This document shows positions 52,712 through 60,840 of a DNA stretch of 64,000 nucleotides, piece by piece (the stretch's first letter is position 1; each line of letters begins with the position of its first letter). Origin of the DNA: Streptomyces aurantiogriseus (GTDB taxonomy: Bacteria > Actinomycetota > Actinomycetes > Streptomycetales > Streptomycetaceae). The stretch is from positions 310,001-374,000 of the forward strand of contig NZ_BMSX01000006.1 of assembly GCF_014649375.1 (NCBI RefSeq), given 5' to 3'. The position numbers and the translations under genes are program-made. The notes below the pieces were generated by a model, which searched no databases, was not told the DNA's origin, and saw nothing but the letters and a program-made list of their open reading frames with translations.

Positions 52712-53110
52712 ATGCCCCGACGCACCGCCCGGCCCACCCCGCCCGCCTCCTGCCCCTGCGGCCTTCCCGCGGCGTACGACACGTGCTGCGGGCGGTACCA
52801 CTCCGGTGGTCCCGCGGCGCCGACGGCCGAGGCGCTGATGCGGTCGCGGTACAGCGCCTTCGTGAAAGGGGACGCCGGGTACCTGATGCGCACCTGGCAT
52901 CCCCGGACCCGGCCCGGGCGGCTCGATCTGGATCCCGGGATGCGGTGGACCGGGCTGGAGATCCTCGACACGGTCGACGGATCGGCCTTCCACGCCACGG
53001 GGGTCGTGGAGTTCCGGGCCTCCTACCGAGGTGGTGCGCTGCGGGAGCGGAGCCGGTTCGAGCGGGTGGACGGGGCCTGGGTGTACGTCGACGGGGAGTT
53101 CCCGGAGTAG
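52712..53110 (+). CDS. YchJ/UPF0225 family protein
   Basis: A 132-residue small protein of the UPF0225/YchJ family (SCO1677 in S. coelicolor, as I recall). The N-terminal zinc-type motif CPCGLPAAYDTCC is an SEC-C-like cluster, and the body RSRYSAFVKGDAGYLMRTWHPRTRP has the NTF2-like fold. The ATG at 52712 gives MPRRTARP; an ATG three codons upstream is also possible. The function is not established. It is convergent with the gntR gene. Confidence 0.88.
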   Translation: MPRRTARPTPPASCPCGLPAAYDTCCGRYHSGGPAAPTAEALMRSRYSAFVKGDAGYLMRTWHPRTRPGRLDLDPGMRWTGLEILDTVDGSAFHATGVVEFRASYRGGALRERSRFERVDGAWVYVDGEFPE

Positions 53111-53160
53111 TGCCGTAGGGGGCGCGCGTCACGACGGTCACGCGGTACGGCGGGTGCGCC

Positions 53161-53862
53161 TCACGGTGCCAGGATGTCCAGTTCCTGCAGGGCGCCGACC
53201 GTGATCTCCCGGGTCAGTTTCTCCGCGCGGTCCGCGTCGCCCTCGCGGACCGCCTCCGCGAGCTGGACGTGCAGGGTGACGGCGGCCGGGTCGGGGTCCT
53301 CGAACATGACCTCGTGGTGGGTGCGGCCGGCGAGGACCTCCGCGACGACATCGCCGAGGCGGGCGAACATCTCGTTGCCGGAGGCCGTGAGGATCACCCG
53401 GTGGAAGGCGACGTCGTGGACGAGGTACTCCTCCAGCTTGTGGCCGCGTGAGTTGGCCACCATGCCGAGCGCGCACTCGGTCAGCTCGGCGCACTGCTCC
53501 GCCGTGGCGTGCTTGGCCGCCAGGGCCGCCGCGACCGGCTCGATCGCCGAGCGCAGCACGGTGAGCGAGCGCAGCTGGTGCGGGCGGTCGGCGCCCTCCA
53601 GGCGCCAGCGGATGACCTGGGGGTCGTAGACGTTCCACTCCGCCTTCGGGCGCACCGTCACGCCCACCCGGCGGCGGGACTCGACCAGGTGCATGGACTC
53701 GAGGACGCGGACCGCCTCGCGCATCACCGAGCGGGAGACGTCGAAGCGCTGGGCCAGTTCGTCGGTGCGCAGGACGCTGCCTGGCGGGTACTCGCCCGCG
53801 GTGATGGCGGGGCCGAGGGTGTCCAGTACATGGCCGTGCAGACCCCGGCCCGGAGTGGTCAT
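53161..53862 (-). CDS. gntR: GntR-family regulator of gluconate genes (FadR subfamily)
   Basis: A 233-residue repressor. Winged helix-turn-helix: ITAGEYPPGSVLRTDELAQRFDVSRSVMREAVRVLES. The FCD sensor has metal-site residues in YLVHDVAFHRVILTASGNEM and a late HVQLAEAVREGDADRAEKL. It is divergent from gntK with operator-like repeats between, so it most likely senses gluconate or 6-phosphogluconate and represses gntK, gntP and following genes as well as itself. The gluconate role is inferred from position. Confidence 0.85.
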   Translation of the reverse strand: MTTPGRGLHGHVLDTLGPAITAGEYPPGSVLRTDELAQRFDVSRSVMREAVRVLESMHLVESRRRVGVTVRPKAEWNVYDPQVIRWRLEGADRPHQLRSLTVLRSAIEPVAAALAAKHATAEQCAELTECALGMVANSRGHKLEEYLVHDVAFHRVILTASGNEMFARLGDVVAEVLAGRTHHEVMFEDPDPAAVTLHVQLAEAVREGDADRAEKLTREITVGALQELDILAP

Positions 53863-53896
53863 GTACTCAGCGTACGGGGTGGATCACGAGCTCATA

Positions 53897-53973
53897 AAGT
53901 CAGACTTATTCGTCACAGGCTCTTGAATTCGTCGTACCTAATGGGTTTCAGTGTCGTCGACATCAGGTGTCGA
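53897..53973. promoter_or_regulatory. Two operator-like palindromes between gntR and gntK
   Basis: AAGTC-A-GACTT lies at 53897-53907 and TCGACATC-A-GGTGTCGA, with one mismatched pair, at 53957-53973. The second shares the GACATC half-site of the perfect palindrome at 28928. Both are the short palindromes typical of FadR-type repressors and flank the region where gntR and gntK promoters must lie. Confidence 0.5.
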
Positions 53974-53992
53974 GGAAGACAGCGAGGCAGAG

Positions 53993-54511
53993 ATGCGTAC
54001 CCCCCACGTCGTCGTGGTGATGGGCGTCGCCGGCACGGGCAAGACCACGATCGGTCCGCTGCTGGCGGCCCGGCTGGGCGTTCCGTACGCCGAGGGCGAC
54101 GACTTCCACCCGCAGGCCAACATCGCCAAGATGTCGGCCGGCGTCCCGCTCGACGACGACGACAGGTGGCCGTGGCTCGACGCCATCGGCACCTGGGCGC
54201 AGGAGCGGGCCGGGCTGGGCGGGGTGGTCAGCTGCTCCGCGCTCAAGCGGTCGTACCGCGACCGGCTCAGGGCCGCGGCTCCCGGGGTCGTGTTCCTGCA
54301 CCTCGCCGGCGACCGGGCGCTGATCGAGGACCGGATGACGCACCGGCGGGGGCACTTCATGCCCACCGCGCTGCTGGACTCCCAGTTCGCCACGCTCCAG
54401 CCGCTGCAGGCGGACGAGGCGGGGGTCACGGTCGATGTCTCCGGCAGCCCCGAGGAGATCACCGAACGGGCCGTTAACGCGCTCGACGCGCTTCCTCAGG
54501 CTCAGCGGTAG
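53993..54511 (+). CDS. gntK: Gluconokinase
   Basis: A 172-residue kinase that makes 6-phosphogluconate from gluconate and ATP. The P-loop is VVVMGVAGTGKTTIGPLLA (residues 11-18 being GVAGTGKT). Further signatures: YAEGDDFHPQANIAKMSAGVPLDDDDRWPWL, CSALKRSYRDRLR and HFMPTALLDSQFATLQPL. I chose the ATG at 53993, preceded by GAGGCAGAG, since the longer frame would start inside the operator. It is divergent from gntR and is followed by gntP after a tandem-repeat region. Confidence 0.93.
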   Translation: MRTPHVVVVMGVAGTGKTTIGPLLAARLGVPYAEGDDFHPQANIAKMSAGVPLDDDDRWPWLDAIGTWAQERAGLGGVVSCSALKRSYRDRLRAAAPGVVFLHLAGDRALIEDRMTHRRGHFMPTALLDSQFATLQPLQADEAGVTVDVSGSPEEITERAVNALDALPQAQR

Positions 54512-54582
54512 CACCCCGGAAGTACCCCGGCAGTACCCCCGGTACCGCAGCACGCGCCGTACCGGATCACCCGTAGCACCCG

Positions 54583-54700
54583 AGTACCGGGGCCCGTAGT
54601 ACCCGCAGTACCGGGCCCGCAGTACCCGCAGTACCGGAGCCCGGAGCACCCGCAGTACCGGAGCCCGGAGCACCCGCAGTACCGCAGCAGCCGCAGTACC
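54583..54700. repeat. 24-bp tandem repeat between gntK and gntP
   Basis: Units beginning AGTACCGG and ending ACCCGC occur at 54583-54606, 54607-54629 (23 bp), 54630-54653 and 54654-54677; the last two are identical. A shorter copy follows at 54678, and degenerate AGTACC-rich sequence extends back to about 54520. It fills most of the 226-base gap. Open frames across it on both strands are repetitive only because the DNA is. Confidence 0.88.
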
Positions 54701-54737
54701 TCCCTCCCCCATCCCCCCTGTATCCGTAAGGACCCCC

Positions 54738-56165
54738 GTGACCAGACTCAGCGTCGAGATGCTGGCAGCGGACGCCGTCGAGCCGATCACCTCGGCCGGC
54801 CACGCCCAGCTGGGCATAGCCGTGCTGGCGGGCATCGCCGTCATCGTCCTGCTCATCACCAAGTTCAAACTGCACGCCTTCCTGGCGCTGACCATCGGCT
54901 CGCTCGCGCTGGGCGCGTTCGCCGGGGCACCGCTCGACAAGGCCATCGCCAGCTTCACCACCGGCCTCGGCTCCACGGTCGCCGGCGTGGGCGTGCTGAT
55001 CGCGCTGGGCGCGATCCTCGGCAAGCTGCTCGCCGACTCCGGCGGCGCCGACCAGATCGTCGACACGATCCTCGCGAAGGCGGGCGGCCGTTCGATGCCG
55101 TGGGCGATGGTGCTGATCGCCTCGGTGATCGGTCTGCCGCTGTTCTTCGAGGTCGGCGTCGTCCTGCTGATCCCGGTCGTGCTGATGGTCGCCAAGCGCG
55201 GCAACTTCTCGCTCATGCGGATCGGCATCCCGGCGCTCGCCGGTCTGTCGGTGATGCACGGGCTGGTTCCGCCGCACCCGGGTCCGCTCGTCGCGATCGA
55301 CGCGGTCGATGCCGACCTGGGCGTCACGCTGGCGCTGGGTGTGCTGGTCGCCATCCCGACGGTGGTCATAGCCGGTCCGCTGTTCTCACGGTTCGCCGCC
55401 CGCTGGGTGGACGTCCCCGCCCCCGAGCGCATGCTGAGTTCAACCGGGGGTTCCCCCCAGACCCCCGCCCAACGGCCCTCGGAGGAGCTGGAGAAGCGTC
55501 CCGCCTTCGGTGCGACGCTGGTGACCATCCTGCTGCCGGTCGTGCTGATGCTGGCCAAGGCGCTGGTCGACATCGTCATCGACGACCCCGAGAACACGGT
55601 GCAGCGCGTCTTCGACGTCGTCGGCTCCCCGCTGATCGCCCTGCTCGCCGCCGTGATCGTCGGCATCTTCACGCTGGGCAGGCCCGCCGGGTTCTCCAAG
55701 GAGCGGATCTCGCAGCTCGTCGAGAAGGGGCTCGCGCCCATCGCGGGCATCCTGCTGATCGTCGGCGCGGGCGGCGGCTTCAAGCAGACGCTGATCGACT
55801 CGGGTGTGGGCCAGATGGTCCTCGACATCTCCAAGGACTGGTCGATCCCGGCGCTGCTGCTGGCCTGGCTGATCGCGGTGGCGATCCGGCTGGCGACCGG
55901 TTCGGCGACCGTGGCGACGATCTCGGCGGCTGGCCTGGTCGCTCCCCTCGCCGCCGACATGTCGACCACGCACACGGCCCTGCTGGTCCTGGCCATCGGC
56001 GCGGGATCGCTCTTCTTCAGCCATGTCAACGACGCCGGCTTCTGGCTGGTGAAGGAGTACTTCGGGCTGAGCGTCGGACAGACCATCAAGACCTGGTCCG
56101 TGATGGAGACGATCATCTCGGTCGTCGCCGGCGGTGTGGTCCTGCTCCTCTCGCTGATCATCTAG
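54738..56165 (+). CDS. gntP: Gluconate permease (GntP family)
   Basis: A 475-residue membrane symporter with about 12-14 helices. Family markers: GFGSTVAGVGVLIALGAILGKLL-like residues (GLGSTVAGVGVLIALGAI), GLVPPHPGPLVAIDAVDADLG near residue 175, ATGSATVATISAAGLVAPL, and the late SHVNDAGFWLVKEYFGL. It imports gluconate with protons. The start is a GTG at 54738 with AAGGA ahead. A tandem repeat of uncertain effect lies in the leader. Eleven bases separate it from the next dehydrogenase gene. Confidence 0.92.
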   Translation: MTRLSVEMLAADAVEPITSAGHAQLGIAVLAGIAVIVLLITKFKLHAFLALTIGSLALGAFAGAPLDKAIASFTTGLGSTVAGVGVLIALGAILGKLLADSGGADQIVDTILAKAGGRSMPWAMVLIASVIGLPLFFEVGVVLLIPVVLMVAKRGNFSLMRIGIPALAGLSVMHGLVPPHPGPLVAIDAVDADLGVTLALGVLVAIPTVVIAGPLFSRFAARWVDVPAPERMLSSTGGSPQTPAQRPSEELEKRPAFGATLVTILLPVVLMLAKALVDIVIDDPENTVQRVFDVVGSPLIALLAAVIVGIFTLGRPAGFSKERISQLVEKGLAPIAGILLIVGAGGGFKQTLIDSGVGQMVLDISKDWSIPALLLAWLIAVAIRLATGSATVATISAAGLVAPLAADMSTTHTALLVLAIGAGSLFFSHVNDAGFWLVKEYFGLSVGQTIKTWSVMETIISVVAGGVVLLLSLII

Positions 56166-56175
56166 GAGTGCGGCG

Positions 56176-56937
56176 ATGAATCACCCCCTGTTCGACATCA
56201 GCGGCCGTACGGCCCTGGTCACCGGCGCCGGCCGAGGCATCGGCCTCGCGCTCGCCCGGGGTCTGGCGGAGGCCGGCTGCACGGTGGTCCTCAACGGCCG
56301 GGACGGCGAACGCCTCGAGCGGGCGGCCGCCGAACTGCCCGGGGACCGGGTGCACACGGTCGTGTTCGACGTCACGGACGGCTCCTCGGTCGAGGCCGGC
56401 ATCGCGGATGTCGAACAGCGGGTGGGCCCGCTCGACATCCTGGTCAACAACGCGGGCATGCAACTGCGCGCCCCAATCCTGGAGTTCACGGACGCGGACT
56501 GGCACCGCATCCTGGACACCAACCTGACCAGCGCCTTCCTGGTCGGCCGCGAGGCCGCGCGCGGGATGACGGAACGCGGCCACGGCAAGATCATCAACAT
56601 CTGCTCGCTGCAGAGCGAGGTGGTCCGGCCCGGCATCGCGCCCTACGCGGCCACCAAGGGCGCGCTGAAGATGCTCACCAAGGGCATGTGCGCGGACTGG
56701 GGGCCGTACGGCGTCCAGGTCAACGGCCTGGGTCCCGGCTACATCGAGACCGAACTGACCCAACCCCTCGTGCGGGACGCGGAGTTCAGCGCATGGGTGC
56801 GGCGGCGGACCCCGGCCGGCCGCTGGGGCCGTACCGAGGACCTGGTGGGCGGGGTGCTGTTCCTGGCCTCGCCCGCGGCGGACTTCGTCAGCGGGCAGGT
56901 GCTGTACGTCGACGGCGGCATGACGAGCGTGCTGTGA
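56176..56937 (+). CDS. Short-chain dehydrogenase, gluconate 5-dehydrogenase-like
   Basis: A 253-residue NAD(P)-dependent SDR. Cofactor motif: ALVTGAGRGIGLALARGL. NNAG at LVNNAGMQLRAPI. The catalytic Ser-Tyr-Lys are in ICSLQSEVVRPGIAPYAATKGAL, and PGYIETELTQPL follows. Sequence and context (gntK, gntP and idnD) favour interconversion of gluconate and 5-ketogluconate. The ATG at 56176 has AGGAGTG ahead. Its TGA overlaps a possible GTG start of the next gene. Confidence 0.85.
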   Translation: MNHPLFDISGRTALVTGAGRGIGLALARGLAEAGCTVVLNGRDGERLERAAAELPGDRVHTVVFDVTDGSSVEAGIADVEQRVGPLDILVNNAGMQLRAPILEFTDADWHRILDTNLTSAFLVGREAARGMTERGHGKIINICSLQSEVVRPGIAPYAATKGALKMLTKGMCADWGPYGVQVNGLGPGYIETELTQPLVRDAEFSAWVRRRTPAGRWGRTEDLVGGVLFLASPAADFVSGQVLYVDGGMTSVL

Positions 56938-56951
56938 AGGGAGTCGAGCGG

Positions 56952-57962
56952 ATGCTGGCGTGTGTGATCCACGGTCAGGGCGACCTGCGCGTCGAGGAAC
57001 TGGCGTCTCCGTCGCCCGGCCCGGGGCAGGTGCTGGTCGCCATCCGCTACGGCGGGGTCTGCGGCTCCGACCTGCACTACTGGCGGCACGGCGGAGTCGG
57101 CGACTTCCTGCTGAGGGAGCCGATGGTGCTGGGCCACGAGGTGGTGGGGACCGTGGCCGCGGGACCCCTCGCCGGTACGGCCGTGGCCGTGCACCCGGCC
57201 ACCCCGTGCGGGGTCTGCCCGGAGTGCCGGGACGGCCGGCGGAACGTCTGCCGGGACACCCGTTACCTCGGCAGCGCGGCCCGGATGCCGCATGTGCAGG
57301 GCGGGTTCGCGGCGGAGATCGTCGTCCCCGTCGAGCAGGTACGGCCGCTGCCGGACGGTCTGGAGCCGCGCCGGGCGGCGCTGGCCGAGCCGTTGGCGGT
57401 CGCCCTGCACGCGGTCCGGCGGGCCGGGCCCGTGGCCGGACGGCACCTCCTGGTCACCGGCGCCGGCCCGATCGGCTGCCTGGTGGTCGCGGCGGCCAAG
57501 GCGGCCGGCGCGGCCCACGTGACCGTGACGGACCTGCTGCCGACGGCACTGGGCCACGCGCGCACCGCCGGCGCCGACACCCTCGTACGCGCCGACGATC
57601 CGGCGCATCCGGGGTGGCCGTCCGAGGTGGACGTGGCCGTCGAGGCGTCCGGGGTGGCCGCCGGGCTCGACACCTGTCTGCGGCTGGTGCGGCGCGGCGG
57701 GGTCGTCGTCCAACTCGGCATGCTGCCGCCGGGCCGGAGCCCCTTCGCGGGCAACCTGGTGGTCACCCGGGAGATAGAGCTGCGCGGAGCATTCCGCTTC
57801 GACACGGAGTTCGACGACGCCCTGGCGCTGCTCGCGTCCCAGGACGCCTTCGACGGGCTGATCAGCGCGGTGGTCCCGGTGCGGGAGGCGGAGTCGGCGT
57901 TCGCGCTGGCGGCGGACCGGGAGCGGTCCTGCAAGGTGCTGTTGGACTTCGGCGCCGTCTGA
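56952..57962 (+). CDS. idnD: Zinc-dependent dehydrogenase, L-idonate 5-dehydrogenase-like
   Basis: A 336-residue MDR enzyme. Catalytic zinc: Cys in GGVCGSDLHYWRHGG and the GHEVVG motif. Structural zinc: the four-cysteine CGVCPECRDGRRNVC. NAD site: LLVTGAGPIGCLVVAAAKAAG. It likely oxidises L-idonate to 5-ketogluconate, feeding the SDR and gntK. I chose the ATG at 56952 with GGGAG; a GTG at 56934 overlapping the upstream stop is possible. Its last 35 bases are repeated 88 bases downstream. Confidence 0.85.
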   Translation: MLACVIHGQGDLRVEELASPSPGPGQVLVAIRYGGVCGSDLHYWRHGGVGDFLLREPMVLGHEVVGTVAAGPLAGTAVAVHPATPCGVCPECRDGRRNVCRDTRYLGSAARMPHVQGGFAAEIVVPVEQVRPLPDGLEPRRAALAEPLAVALHAVRRAGPVAGRHLLVTGAGPIGCLVVAAAKAAGAAHVTVTDLLPTALGHARTAGADTLVRADDPAHPGWPSEVDVAVEASGVAAGLDTCLRLVRRGGVVVQLGMLPPGRSPFAGNLVVTREIELRGAFRFDTEFDDALALLASQDAFDGLISAVVPVREAESAFALAADRERSCKVLLDFGAV

Positions 57963-58053
57963 GCGGCGATCCGGCCCCTTCCTCCCCCCCTCGCCGACGA
58001 CCGGTCAGGGGCGGCCCTGCGAGGTGCTGTTGGACTTCGGCAGCGACTGAGCG
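57928..58053 (+). repeat. Duplicated 3' end of idnD
   Basis: The 38 bases at 57928-57965, covering the idnD codons KVLLDFGAV and stop, recur at 58016-58053 with four differences, encoding EVLLDFGSD and stop. The period is 88 bases. The second copy has no gene in front of it. Confidence 0.85.
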
Positions 58054-58193
58054 CCGGCACGGACCTTGTGTCCCGAGGTGGGCCCGGTGGGTTCCGGGAG
58101 GCGGTGGTGCGGCACCATGATGAGGGGACTTTCCCGGGGGCCGCGAACAACCGCACCGTCGCGGCCGCCCGGAAGCGATGACTGGGGGGCGTC

Positions 58194-59345
58194 ATGGCGA
58201 TATCGCTCGGTACACGGGTCTCGGCCCTGCTGGTGGCGGGCGCCGTGGCGATCGTGACGGCGGCCGTGTACGAGGGGCACGGTGACGCCGGTGCCACGCA
58301 GCGCGGTGGTGGTGACACGAGCGTGTCCGGCGGGGGACGCGGGGGCGCTGCCGAGGTCGAGGAGCGAGTGGTGGCCACTCCCACGCCCGCCGCGAGTGCG
58401 CTGGGGTCCGCGGAGGCGGGACGGCCCTTGGCCTCCGGGCCGACCGGCACTCCCCGCCCTGTCGGCCCCACCGGTCCTGCCGGTGACGCCGGTCCCGTCC
58501 CGAGCACGGCCACGGCCCACCCCGTCACCGCCCTCGCCTGGCTGCCGCCCGGGCCCCTCTCCCCCGACGCCGACCACCAGCCGGACCCGACGAGCGTGTA
58601 CGACCTCCTGCGCACGCCCGACACCTGCGCGGACGCCCTCCGGATGATCCCCCGGCCTCCGGTCGGCGACGACTGGCGGGTGCTGCGCGGACTGGCTCAC
58701 GCCTGCCTCGCCGTCCAGGGGCGGGGCGGCAGCTGGAAGGTGGCCGAACGGGATCATGCGGCGCTCACCGGCACGGTGAACACCTGCAAGGGCGGTGCCG
58801 CTCAGCGCGTGCTGGCCGGACTGATCGCGTTCCACCGGGCCCGGCCTTCGGGCACCGCCCGGCTGACGAGCGCCCCGGACACCGCCGCTCCCGCCTGCTC
58901 CTACGGGATCCACGCGGTCGACGCCGGCGAGGACGGGGAGGCGCGGCCCGGCGAAACGATCCGTGTCGAGCTGCGCGGTACGTATTTCGACCACGCGGAG
59001 CTGCTGCGGGAGGGGACGGTGCTCGTCGGGGGGCGGCCCGTGAGCGGGCTGTCGCTCGCCGTGCCCGGGACGGGGGCGGCAGCGGGGGTGGAGCAGGGTG
59101 ACGGGCTGGTGCTGGCCGTCGTCGTGCCGGCCCTCGACGCCGCGTATCCGCAGTCCGTCGACGTCGTCGTGCGGTATGCGGCGGTGGAGGCGGTGAAGGA
59201 GGCGGCGTTCCGGGTGGTGGGTCCCGGGGTGGGTGGGCCCACGGGGTCACCCGGACCCGGCTCGGCGAATCCGCCCGGGTCCCCGAACGGCGGTTCACAG
59301 CCCCCTCCCGGCCCGCCGGACCCTCCCGGCTCCTCCGCCCGCTGA
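58194..59345 (+). CDS. Exported Pro/Gly-rich protein of unknown function
   Basis: A 383-residue protein with an N-terminal hydrophobic segment (VSALLVAGAVAIVTAAVY) that may be a signal peptide or anchor, then a low-complexity Pro/Thr/Gly region to about residue 130. A globular middle follows with Cys-containing TPDTCADALRM, HACLAVQG, NTCKGG and ACSYGIHAV. The predicted beta segment VELRGTYFDHAELLREGTVLVGGRPV resembles IPT/TIG-type Ig folds. The C-terminus is Pro/Gly-rich. I do not recognise the family. ATG at 58194 after a GGGG stretch. Confidence 0.72.
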   Translation: MAISLGTRVSALLVAGAVAIVTAAVYEGHGDAGATQRGGGDTSVSGGGRGGAAEVEERVVATPTPAASALGSAEAGRPLASGPTGTPRPVGPTGPAGDAGPVPSTATAHPVTALAWLPPGPLSPDADHQPDPTSVYDLLRTPDTCADALRMIPRPPVGDDWRVLRGLAHACLAVQGRGGSWKVAERDHAALTGTVNTCKGGAAQRVLAGLIAFHRARPSGTARLTSAPDTAAPACSYGIHAVDAGEDGEARPGETIRVELRGTYFDHAELLREGTVLVGGRPVSGLSLAVPGTGAAAGVEQGDGLVLAVVVPALDAAYPQSVDVVVRYAAVEAVKEAAFRVVGPGVGGPTGSPGPGSANPPGSPNGGSQPPPGPPDPPGSSAR

Positions 59346-59351
59346 ACGACC

Positions 59352-59975
59352 TCAGCCGCGCCAGAGCGGATGCTCCCTTTCCGCCCACTCGCGGCTCACC
59401 GACCCCGTGCGCATGCCCCGCCGGGCCTCGGGGTCGCCCAGGGCCATGCCGATGTGGCCGGCGAGGACGATGCCGATGGTGAGGGCCAGCCAGTCGTGGA
59501 CGAAGGTCGCGCTGGTGCGCCACATGAGGGGGGTGAGGTGGGTGAACCACATGAGCAGCCCCGTGCCGAGCATGACCAGCGTGGCGCCGGCGATCCAGGC
59601 GGCGTAGATCTTCTGCCCCGCGTTGAACTTGCCCGCCGGGCGGGACTCCCGGCGCCGGTCGCGGCGCAGGGCGGCGCGCAGCCAGCGGTGGTCGTGCGGG
59701 CCGAAGCGGTTGAGGTGTCCCAGGTCGGCGCGGAAGGCACGGGAGGCGAGGCCCGCCAGGACGGGCACGGGCAGGGCGAGGCCGGCCCACTCGTGGACGC
59801 GGACCACCAGCTCACGGCGGCCGACGAGCCGGGCGAGCTCGGGGACGTACAGGAAGGCCGCCGTCAGCACGCACACGCCCATCAGCAGAGCCGTCGTGCG
59901 GTGCACCCACCGTTCGGCCCGGCTGAAGCGGCGGATCCTGGTGGCGGGCGGCGCGGCCTCAGCTCGTAGGCTCAT
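59352..59975 (-). CDS. Membrane cytochrome b-type subunit
   Basis: A 207-residue protein with four membrane helices and conserved histidines (RAERWVHRTTALLMG, VRVHEWAGLALPV, HLTPLMWRTSATFVHDWLALTIGIVLAGHIGMALGD), the pattern of formate dehydrogenase gamma / cytochrome b561-like di-haem proteins. It overlaps the molybdopterin oxidoreductase gene by 17 bases on the same strand, suggesting it is that enzyme's electron acceptor in the membrane. The start is the ATG at 59975. Confidence 0.82.
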   Translation of the reverse strand: MSLRAEAAPPATRIRRFSRAERWVHRTTALLMGVCVLTAAFLYVPELARLVGRRELVVRVHEWAGLALPVPVLAGLASRAFRADLGHLNRFGPHDHRWLRAALRRDRRRESRPAGKFNAGQKIYAAWIAGATLVMLGTGLLMWFTHLTPLMWRTSATFVHDWLALTIGIVLAGHIGMALGDPEARRGMRTGSVSREWAEREHPLWRG

Positions 59976-60684
59976 CGTCCCGCCCGTTCGAACGGCCCAC
60001 CCAGGCGTCGACGTCGTAGCCGCGCTCCTCCCAGTAGCCGGGCCGCACCTTCTCGGTGACGGTGATGCCGGAGAGCCACTTGGCGGATTTGTAGAAGTAC
60101 ATGGGCGCCACGTAGAGGCGGACGGGGCCGCCGTGGTCGTGGCCGAGGTCCTTGTCCTGCATGCGCAGGGCGACCAGGACGTCGGCTCGGCGGGCCTGGG
60201 CGAGGGTGAGGCTCTCGGTGTAGGTGCCGTCGAAGCAGGTGAACCGGACGGCGCCGGCCTTCGCGCGGACTCCGGCCGCGTCGAGCAGCACGGACAGGCG
60301 GACGCCCTCGAAGGGCGTCTCGGGGACCCGCCAGCCGGTGACGCACTGGACGTCCCTGACCAGACGGGTCTGCGGCAGGGCCTGGAGATCGGCCAGGGTG
60401 TAGTCGGCGGGGCGGTCGACTAGGCCGTCGACGGTGAGGCGGTAGGTCTCGGCGTTCTTGTGGGGGACGGAGGAGGCCACGGAGTAGTAGCGGAAGCCGC
60501 CGCCGTTGGGGAGCAGGTCGGTGAGGCCGGTGGGGTCCTTGTCGGCGGCGCTGCCGAGGAAGTCCTCGAGGCCGCGCTGCAGGGTGGGTGCCGCGACGAC
60601 ACCGAGGGCGCCCAGGCCGAGGGTGCCGAGGAAGACGCGGCGGCCGACGGGGGTGCCGCGTTCCTCGGGCTGTTCGGGATTCAC
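59959..60684 (-). CDS. Tat-exported sulfite-oxidase-fold molybdopterin oxidoreductase
   Basis: A 241-residue enzyme of the SUOX/MsrP-type fold. A twin-arginine leader GRRVFLGTLGLGALGVV is near residue 15. The molybdenum-ligand cysteine is Cys114 in VQCVTGWRVP, followed by FEGVRLSVLLDAAGV and the substrate-face HDHGGPVRLYVAPMYFYKSAKWL. I chose the GTG at 60684 so the leader is normal; a start at 60762 adds an atypical 26 residues. With the overlapping cytochrome b it forms a two-gene periplasmic-face reductase or oxidase. The substrate is unknown, methionine sulfoxide or sulfite being candidates. Confidence 0.82.
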   Translation of the reverse strand: MNPEQPEERGTPVGRRVFLGTLGLGALGVVAAPTLQRGLEDFLGSAADKDPTGLTDLLPNGGGFRYYSVASSVPHKNAETYRLTVDGLVDRPADYTLADLQALPQTRLVRDVQCVTGWRVPETPFEGVRLSVLLDAAGVRAKAGAVRFTCFDGTYTESLTLAQARRADVLVALRMQDKDLGHDHGGPVRLYVAPMYFYKSAKWLSGITVTEKVRPGYWEERGYDVDAWVGRSNGRDDEPTS

Positions 60685-60783
60685 CCGTCCATTCGAGCAC
60701 TCGGGGGGCCGGGGCGGCCAGGGATCCGGGGCGGCCGTCAGATTTTCGTCATCACTTCTCACGTGGTTCTCAGAGGGATGGTG

Positions 60784-60840
60784 CTCAGGGGGAGCTCAGT
60801 GGCAGCTCTCAGGGGGAGCTCAGTGGCAGCTCTCAGGGGG
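60784..60840. repeat. 24-bp tandem duplication at the TPR-like gene 3' end
   Basis: A unit starting CTCAGGGGGAGCTC repeats exactly at 60784-60807 and 60808-60831, with a partial third at 60832-60840. It lies in the gap after the TPR-like gene, whose stop codon is within the partial copy, and upstream of the molybdoenzyme gene. Confidence 0.88.

Noticed and set aside
54520..54705. CRISPR array in the gntK-gntP gap
   Set aside because: Units are directly adjacent with no spacers; it is an ordinary tandem repeat.
60685..60762. Longer start of the molybdoenzyme
   Set aside because: It puts about 42 residues before the twin arginines; the GTG at 60684 gives a normal Tat leader.
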